Source of the DNA: an uncultured Prevotella sp. | Lineage (GTDB): Bacteria > Bacteroidota > Bacteroidia > Bacteroidales > Bacteroidaceae | Assembly: GCA_934230965.1 (NCBI GenBank) | Contig: CAKQFW010000054.1 | Span: 1 to 10,894 of the forward strand | Length of the DNA: 10,894 bases | Direction of reading: 5' to 3' | Shown here: piece by piece, positions 7,345 to 10,894 of the stretch | How the letters are laid out: each line of letters begins with the position of its first letter | Position numbering within the stretch: position 1 is the stretch's first letter | Made by a program: the position numbers and the translations under genes | The notes under the pieces: model-generated | Database searches by the model: none | Seen by the model: the letters and a program-made list of their open reading frames with translations, nothing else | What the model was told of the DNA's origin: nothing

Positions 7345-9369
7345 TTACTCGTCAACAATCAGTGCCCATCCCCCACCCTTTGCCATGGGCACATCGATGC
7401 GTCCGTCGGCAGGAATGGTGATGTGGGTAATGACATAATCTTCAGGCACACGGTCGGCATTAGGGCCATCGCACATCATGCGTGCCTTGCGGCCACGACA
7501 TTCGTCGGGCAAGGTGAGGTGCAGGGTGCGCGCCTGCCAGCCGTTAATGGCGCCAGCATACCAGCGTCCATCTTTCTTGCGAGCCATGGCTATATATTGA
7601 CCTATTGTGCCGTCGAGCACACGGGTGTCGTCCCACACAGTGGGTATGTCGGCTATAAACTGTGTGCAAGGAGCATCGGTGATGTAGCGCGAAGGCGAGT
7701 CGGCCAGCATGGTGAGCGGTGCATCATAGCACACATACATGCCCACCTGGTGCATACGTGTGCCCTGACTCATGGGGTTGCGCTTGTTAGGATAATACAT
7801 GCCCTTGAGCGAGTTGCGCATAGCGCCAGGGGTATAGTCGATGGGGCCCGCCACCATACGGGTGAAGGGCAGCGTAACATCGTGCGTCACCATGTCGACG
7901 TCTTTTTTCGACCATCGCATCTGCTCAAGCCCAAACACCGCTTCATAGTTGACCACATTGGGCCATGTGCGTTGAAAGCCTGCGGGCTTGCCCGTGCCGT
8001 GAAAGTCGACCAGCATGTGGTGCTGAGCACACAACTGAGCCGTGCGCTGCATAAACTGCAACATGGGTTGGTCGTCGCGGTTCAGAAAGTCGATTTTGAA
8101 ACCTTTAATGCCCATAGCCGAATAGTGGCTAATGGCGTTTTCAAGGTCGCGAGCCAACGACAGGTAGCCCGCCCAAAGAATGATGCCCACACCACGCTCG
8201 TTGGCATATTGCACCAAGGCTTTGAGGTTGATGTCGGGGGCAAGGTCGTAGATATTGGTGCTCTGGGTAGAGAACCATCCCTCGTCGATAAGCACATATT
8301 CGAGGCCGAAGCGCTGGGCAAAGTCGATGAAGAAGCGGTAGGTATCATCGTTGAAGCCCGCCTTAAAAGACACACCATACAGGGCACTGTTGTTCCACCA
8401 GTCCCAGGCGGCATGGCCTGGCTTTATCCACGACACATCGCTAAGTTGGCAAGGCGAAGCCAGACGATACACCATGTCAGAGGCGGCAATGGCACCATCG
8501 TTAGCGCCAACGATAAACGAGCGCCAGGGATAGGTGCGCTGCCCCGCACAACGAGCTATGTAGGCTTCGCGCTCCTGCACCAGCATCTCTACATTGCCGT
8601 GTCCGCCACGCTGCAAGGTGCGCGGATAGCGAGGGAAGAAGGCGTTGAGCAAGGGCTGCGCCGTGGCCGACGTGCTATCGCGCAAGAGATAGATGCCAGG
8701 ATAATCAATCTGGTCGGCCTCAACCATGCACAGGCGCTCGCCATGATCAAGGGCCACGGTGAAGGGCATAGCCATGAGGTTGCGGGTGTTGGTCTCTGAC
8801 AAGCGTTGGGGCGTAAACTGTGTTTGCTGGTCGTTCCACAGTTGGCGGTCAATGGGCTCGTCCTCTTTCTTTGACCTACTTTTAATATAAGGCACATAGG
8901 CCGTGTGGTCGGCAGCAAAGTGGTAGTGGCCCTCTTCGTTGGTCACAATCACGCTGTCGGACATGTGGCCCACAAAGCGGTAGGCCAAACCATCGTCGTA
9001 CATTCGAAACTGCACATCGTAACCCTTCAGCTGAAGGGTGAGCGCGTTATATTGATCGCGCACGGTGGCACGGCGGTATAGGGGCGAGGTAATAGTGGCA
9101 TTGGCCTTCTGTCGGCGCACCTTGGCGTGCTGGGTGTTGTGTCCCCATGTGCCCTTGCCAGCAATGTGCATGGCAATGGTCGAAGGAGCCAACACCTGTT
9201 GCTGCGGTGTGCTGAGGGTGAAGGTGGTGGTGGCACCAGTAGAGATAACACTACGTAGGCGACCATCGGGCGAGGTCAGCGTATAATCAGTGGCCGAGGC
9301 GCTGAGGGCCGAGGCCAGCACAAGGGAGGTGAGCAATATACGTTTCATAGGCGGTGTACGTTTCATCAT
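7345..9369 (-). CDS. GH97 family glycoside hydrolase, probably a retaining alpha-galactosidase
   Basis: 674 residues, close to the usual 650-740 of GH97. Signal peptide about 8-27 (MKRILLTSLVLASALSASA), no lipobox, so probably periplasmic. GH97 N-terminal beta domain about 28-285 (SPDGRLRSVIS; DDGLAYRF at 125-132), catalytic barrel about 290-565 (WIKPGHAAWDWW, YVLIDEGW, GIILWAGY, GIKGFKIDFLNRDDQ), C-terminal beta domain about 575-672. GH97 contains inverting alpha-glucosidases such as SusB and retaining alpha-galactosidases such as BT1871 of Bacteroides thetaiotaomicron. The KIDF motif with Asp427 matches the nucleophile of the retaining type, and Glu482 in FGLEQ lies 55 residues later, the same distance I recall for the BT1871 nucleophile and acid/base pair. 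The first Met and Met8 are both possible starts; Met8 gives the more usual signal peptide. It follows the EEP gene by 18 bp and is probably co-transcribed with it. Substrate is inferred, not shown. Confidence 0.94.
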   Translation of the reverse strand: MMKRTPPMKRILLTSLVLASALSASATDYTLTSPDGRLRSVISTGATTTFTLSTPQQQVLAPSTIAMHIAGKGTWGHNTQHAKVRRQKANATITSPLYRRATVRDQYNALTLQLKGYDVQFRMYDDGLAYRFVGHMSDSVIVTNEEGHYHFAADHTAYVPYIKSRSKKEDEPIDRQLWNDQQTQFTPQRLSETNTRNLMAMPFTVALDHGERLCMVEADQIDYPGIYLLRDSTSATAQPLLNAFFPRYPRTLQRGGHGNVEMLVQEREAYIARCAGQRTYPWRSFIVGANDGAIAASDMVYRLASPCQLSDVSWIKPGHAAWDWWNNSALYGVSFKAGFNDDTYRFFIDFAQRFGLEYVLIDEGWFSTQSTNIYDLAPDINLKALVQYANERGVGIILWAGYLSLARDLENAISHYSAMGIKGFKIDFLNRDDQPMLQFMQRTAQLCAQHHMLVDFHGTGKPAGFQRTWPNVVNYEAVFGLEQMRWSKKDVDMVTHDVTLPFTRMVAGPIDYTPGAMRNSLKGMYYPNKRNPMSQGTRMHQVGMYVCYDAPLTMLADSPSRYITDAPCTQFIADIPTVWDDTRVLDGTIGQYIAMARKKDGRWYAGAINGWQARTLHLTLPDECRGRKARMMCDGPNADRVPEDYVITHITIPADGRIDVPMAKGGGWALIVDE

Positions 9370-9387
9370 GAATAATAAAAAGAAAGA

Positions 9388-10275
9388 TTAAAACGTAAAG
9401 TCGCACACTATGGGATAGTGGTCAGAAACATAGGGCACGCCATAGTTGGGCTCGTCGTGAGTGACAAAGCGTAGAGGCTGAGCATTACGATAGAATATGT
9501 GGTCGATGTTGTTTGGCCACGCGCGGTCTTGCGTGCTTTGCCAACCGTTAAAGCTGCTGCGGGCATCGGTGATGGGGCTCATCTCGCGGGCGCCCCACAT
9601 CCACTGGTAGAAGGGCAACAGGCTGTTACGGCGCGGAGCACGTAGCTGCCAGGCGGCGTTCATATCGCCCGTAACAATGAGGGGCGCCTTCTCGCCAGCA
9701 ATGGCTTTCATGCGGTCGACAATAAGTTGGGCACATTTCATGCGCGCCGTATCATCAAGCTTATCGCGCTTATAAGGCATGTGGGTGGTGAGGAAGAAGA
9801 ACTGTCGGCCCGTTTGCTTATCTTTCAGTTTTACCCAGATGGCGGCACGAATGTTGCCGCGGTCGGTGGTCTCAAACGAGTAGCCGGGGTGTTCATACTT
9901 TTCGGTGAGCCAGAAGTAGCCCCACTTCTTCATCTCATACTTATTGGTCTTGAAGAACACCATGATGCGTCCCGACTTCTTCTCAGTAACCTCGCCACCC
10001 AAGGGTATGCGTAGGTAAGTATAGTCGGGCAGCGTGGCAATAATCTGCTCATACTGTGGGCCACGCGGCTCTTGCATACCTATCACGTCGGGCTGAATGT
10101 GGTGGATAACGTCGGCGCAAGGTTGGCATCGGCTCTTCCAAGAGATGATGCCCGTGTCTTTAGGATTGTCAAAACGAATGTTGAACGACATAACCTTGAG
10201 GTTTGTCGTCTGTGCCGATGCCACTGTAGCAATGGCTAACAGGGCCGTGGCCAAAAGTTTTCTCATCGTCGTCAT
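9388..10275 (-). CDS. Secreted endonuclease/exonuclease/phosphatase (EEP) family protein
   Basis: 295 residues. A signal peptide (MRKLLATALLAIATVASAQ, starting at Met4) suggests export to the periplasm or beyond. EEP fold motifs are all present in order: MSFNIRFD with Asn32, PDVIGMQE with metal-binding Glu69, TTHMPY with His165, VTGDMNA with Asp204 and Asn206, NIDHIFY with Asp258, and SDHYPI with Asp285 and His286. These residues correspond to the metal site and the catalytic His/Asp of DNase I-like enzymes, so the protein should be an active phosphodiesterase or phosphatase. The family acts on nucleic acids, inositol phosphates or phospholipids, and the substrate cannot be chosen from sequence. 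Exported EEP proteins often sit beside glycosidases in Bacteroidota, without a settled role. The first Met (10275) and Met4 (10266) are both possible starts. The next gene, GH97, begins 18 bp downstream. Confidence 0.94.
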   Translation of the reverse strand: MTTMRKLLATALLAIATVASAQTTNLKVMSFNIRFDNPKDTGIISWKSRCQPCADVIHHIQPDVIGMQEPRGPQYEQIIATLPDYTYLRIPLGGEVTEKKSGRIMVFFKTNKYEMKKWGYFWLTEKYEHPGYSFETTDRGNIRAAIWVKLKDKQTGRQFFFLTTHMPYKRDKLDDTARMKCAQLIVDRMKAIAGEKAPLIVTGDMNAAWQLRAPRRNSLLPFYQWMWGAREMSPITDARSSFNGWQSTQDRAWPNNIDHIFYRNAQPLRFVTHDEPNYGVPYVSDHYPIVCDFTF

Positions 10276-10293
10276 AAAGCTATCAATAAATTA

Positions 10294-10406
10294 TGCGGTT
10301 TGTCTTTAGTTATGTTCGTATGTACCTTATTTATCCTTAGGCATACAAACTTACTCAACCGCACGCCCCACTTTTCAGCATTTTTAACAATGCAGAACAA
10401 GCGGGG
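10294..10406 (-). promoter_or_regulatory. Candidate structured mRNA leader of the EEP-GH97 operon
   Basis: In the minus-strand RNA two adjacent stems can form, 2 bases apart. Stem A pairs CCCCGC (10406-10401) with GUGGGG (10371-10366) and encloses a small hairpin, GCAUU with AAUGC (10393-10389 with 10382-10378). Stem B pairs UGCGGUU (10363-10357) with AACCGCA (10300-10294), seven perfect pairs. It encloses hairpin C, GUUUGUAUG (10350-10342) with CAUACGAAC (10322-10314), nine pairs with one G-U. The last stem ends 18 bases before the EEP start codon, so folding could affect translation. I recognise no known riboswitch family. The base pairs are seen by eye; that they form or regulate is inference. 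Confidence 0.38.
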
Positions 10407-10431
10407 TTCGTTTTCTGTTTCTTTATGACGA

Positions 10432-10439
10432 CAAAAGTA
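10432..10439 (-). promoter_or_regulatory. Candidate -7 promoter box for the EEP-GH97 operon
   Basis: TACTTTTG on the minus strand is an exact match to the Bacteroidota -7 consensus TAnnTTTG. No good TTTG -33 box lies at the right distance upstream; instead a set of GTAAC repeats occupies that region, which would fit an activator-dependent promoter. Transcription would start near 10425, giving a leader of about 150 bases. A second exact match, TAAGTTTG (10353-10346), lies closer to the gene, also without a -33 box; part of it falls within the predicted leader stem. Confidence 0.4.
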
Positions 10440-10449
10440 GAAAGGGGAA

Positions 10450-10476
10450 GTTACAAGATGGTTACCACACTGTTAC
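10450..10476 (-). promoter_or_regulatory. Three GTAAC direct repeats at exact 11-bp spacing (possible activator site)
   Basis: On the minus strand GTAAC occurs at 10476-10472, 10465-10461 and 10454-10450, each start 11 bp from the next, so all three lie on nearly the same face of the DNA. The outer two share the longer word CTTGTAAC. The last repeat is 10 bp upstream of the TACTTTTG box, which puts the array over the missing -33 element. This is how direct-repeat operators for activators are often arranged. No regulator for it is encoded in the window, so its function is inferred. Confidence 0.35.
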
Positions 10477-10487
10477 AAGTGTGTAAA

Positions 10488-10510
10488 ATAAGTAGGTGTT
10501 CAAAATTAAT
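10488..10510 (+). repeat. Left terminal inverted repeat (23 bp)
   Basis: These 23 bases are the perfect reverse complement of 10665-10687. The core is GTAGGTGTTCAAAATTAAT. A perfect 23-bp match by chance within a few hundred bases is very unlikely. Confidence 0.9.
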
Positions 10511-10684
10511 TTAAATGTATTTATGCCATATTTTGGTCTGTATGTTCAGCTCCGAAGAGGGAGTGTAGCGGGCTACACGACCGATGAGAGATGGACATAC
10601 AGGCCAAAAGAGGGCGTAAAGACATTTGAAAGCATTACATTTATTTATTAAATTCATATATGCGATTAATTTTGAACACCTACT
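10491..10684. mobile_element. MITE-like element with terminal inverted repeats and flanking TA
   Basis: A 194-bp stretch begins AGTAGGTGTTCAAAATTAAT and ends with its exact reverse complement. Each end is next to TA (10489-10490 and 10685-10686), which would fit a TA target duplication of the IS630/Tc1-mariner type. TA is itself a palindrome, so it may simply be part of the repeat. It encodes no transposase and no convincing protein. The interior carries a second, imperfect pair of inverted repeats and a small central hairpin. Being short, non-coding and bounded by terminal inverted repeats, it resembles a miniature inverted-repeat transposable element, but copy number elsewhere in the genome is not visible here. 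Confidence 0.5.
10513..10627. repeat. Inner imperfect inverted repeat with central hairpin
   Basis: The arms at 10513-10545 and 10595-10627 are 33 bases each and match at 28 positions as reverse complements, sharing for example CTGTATGT with ACATACAG and TTTTGG with CCAAAA. Between them GTGTAG (10563-10568) pairs with CTACAC (10573-10578) around a CGGG loop. Two of the five mismatches become G-U pairs in plus-strand RNA but A-C clashes in minus-strand RNA, so the plus-strand transcript would fold better. Confidence 0.75.
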
Positions 10685-10687
10685 TAT
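10665..10687 (-). repeat. Right terminal inverted repeat (23 bp)
   Basis: This is the perfect reverse complement of 10488-10510, lying 154 bp away. On the plus strand it reads ATTAATTTTGAACACCTACT followed by TAT. Confidence 0.9.
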
Positions 10688-10739
10688 GATACAGGCAACC
10701 ATCTTATAACAATTGTTTAATAAGGAGAGAGGGGAAGTG

Positions 10740-10894
10740 CTAATGCCACACCACCTCGGTAAGGCCTTCGGGGGCGAAGAGGTCTTGGGCCACGGCTTGC
10801 ACGTCGGTGGCAGTGATGGCGTCGATGGCATCGAGCACGCGCTGCACGTTTTTCAGGCGCCCTTGGTGCAAGAACAGTTTGGCCATGTCGAGGG
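10740..10894 (-). CDS. M16 (insulinase-type) peptidase, C-terminal fragment (cut by window edge)
   Basis: The last 50 codons and a TAG stop are visible, entering from the window edge. The residues include AKLFLHQGRLKNVQRVLDAI, then DAITATDVQAVAQDLFAPEG and LTEVVWH at the end. The pattern of a helix, then 'DAITA-DV--VA--LF-P--L', then a short final strand is typical of the C-terminal end of M16 zinc peptidases and their inactive partners. The catalytic HxxEH motif, if present, would lie outside the window. It is followed by 464 bp without genes, so it is probably a separate transcription unit not tied to the glycan locus. Family assignment rests on a short fragment. Confidence 0.7.
   Translation of the reverse strand, partial: LDMAKLFLHQGRLKNVQRVLDAIDAITATDVQAVAQDLFAPEGLTEVVWH

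Larger units (their letters stand above)
10450..10710. repeat. Outer inverted repeat flanking the MITE-like element
   Basis: The arms at 10450-10466 and 10694-10710 are 17 bases each and match at 15 positions as reverse complements; the shared core is AACCATCTT. They lie outside the terminal repeats of the element, with 24 bp on one side and 6 bp on the other between arm and terminal repeat. A small hairpin, CACACT (10466-10471) with AGTGTG (10478-10483), lies in the longer spacer. The left arm overlaps two of the three GTAAC repeats. It may be the remnant of a terminator of the M16 gene or of an operator. Confidence 0.6.

Noticed and set aside
7423..8799. A 458-codon open frame on the plus strand, opposite GH97
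   Set aside because: It lies wholly antisense to a gene with clear family motifs, has no recognisable domain, and is the kind of open antisense frame that codon bias produces.
10450..10710. CRISPR array
   Set aside because: The repeats are inverted and nested, with no series of direct repeats and unique spacers, and no cas gene is present.
10511..10831. A 106-codon open frame on the minus strand across the MITE-like element
   Set aside because: It begins inside the M16 coding region in another frame and runs through the inverted repeats; its composition does not look like a protein and the M16 frame explains the first part.

Overview
The window looks like part of a polysaccharide utilization locus (PUL) of a Bacteroidota bacterium, most likely of the Bacteroidales and perhaps Prevotella-like. 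The pointers are a SusC/SusD pair, an ECF sigma factor with its FecR-type anti-sigma factor, lipoproteins with acidic residues after the lipidated cysteine, promoter boxes of the TAnnTTTG type, and start codons without Shine-Dalgarno sequences. Genus is a guess from overall style. All seven genes lie on the minus strand, so transcription runs from high to low coordinates.

In transcription order: (1) 10894-10740, the C-terminal end of an M16 (insulinase-type) peptidase, cut by the window edge. (2) 10739-10276, a 464-base intergenic region with nested inverted repeats. It holds a roughly 194-bp MITE-like element with near-perfect terminal inverted repeats next to TA dinucleotides, which appears to sit inside an older palindrome. 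It also holds three GTAAC repeats spaced exactly 11 bp apart, a TAnnTTTG box, and a leader that can fold into two adjacent stems. (3) 10275-7345, a secreted endonuclease/exonuclease/phosphatase-family (EEP) protein followed after 18 bp by a GH97 glycosidase of the retaining (alpha-galactosidase-like) type. (4) 7344-7171, a short gap with a candidate promoter. (5) 7170-1, a tightly packed operon: ECF sigma, FecR anti-sigma (7-base overlap), SusC (10-bp gap), SusD (27-bp gap) and a surface lipoprotein cut by the window edge (5-bp gap).

The likely working model follows the known trans-envelope signalling scheme. The SusC transporter carries an N-terminal STN signalling domain. Binding or import of a glycan would signal through this domain to the periplasmic part of FecR, which releases the ECF sigma factor to drive transcription. 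SusD and the partial lipoprotein would capture the glycan at the surface. GH97 would remove terminal alpha-linked sugars, probably galactose, in the periplasm. The role of the EEP protein in glycan use is unknown.

The protein-coding part is a well-known type of system. The less ordinary material is in the intergenic region 10276-10739.
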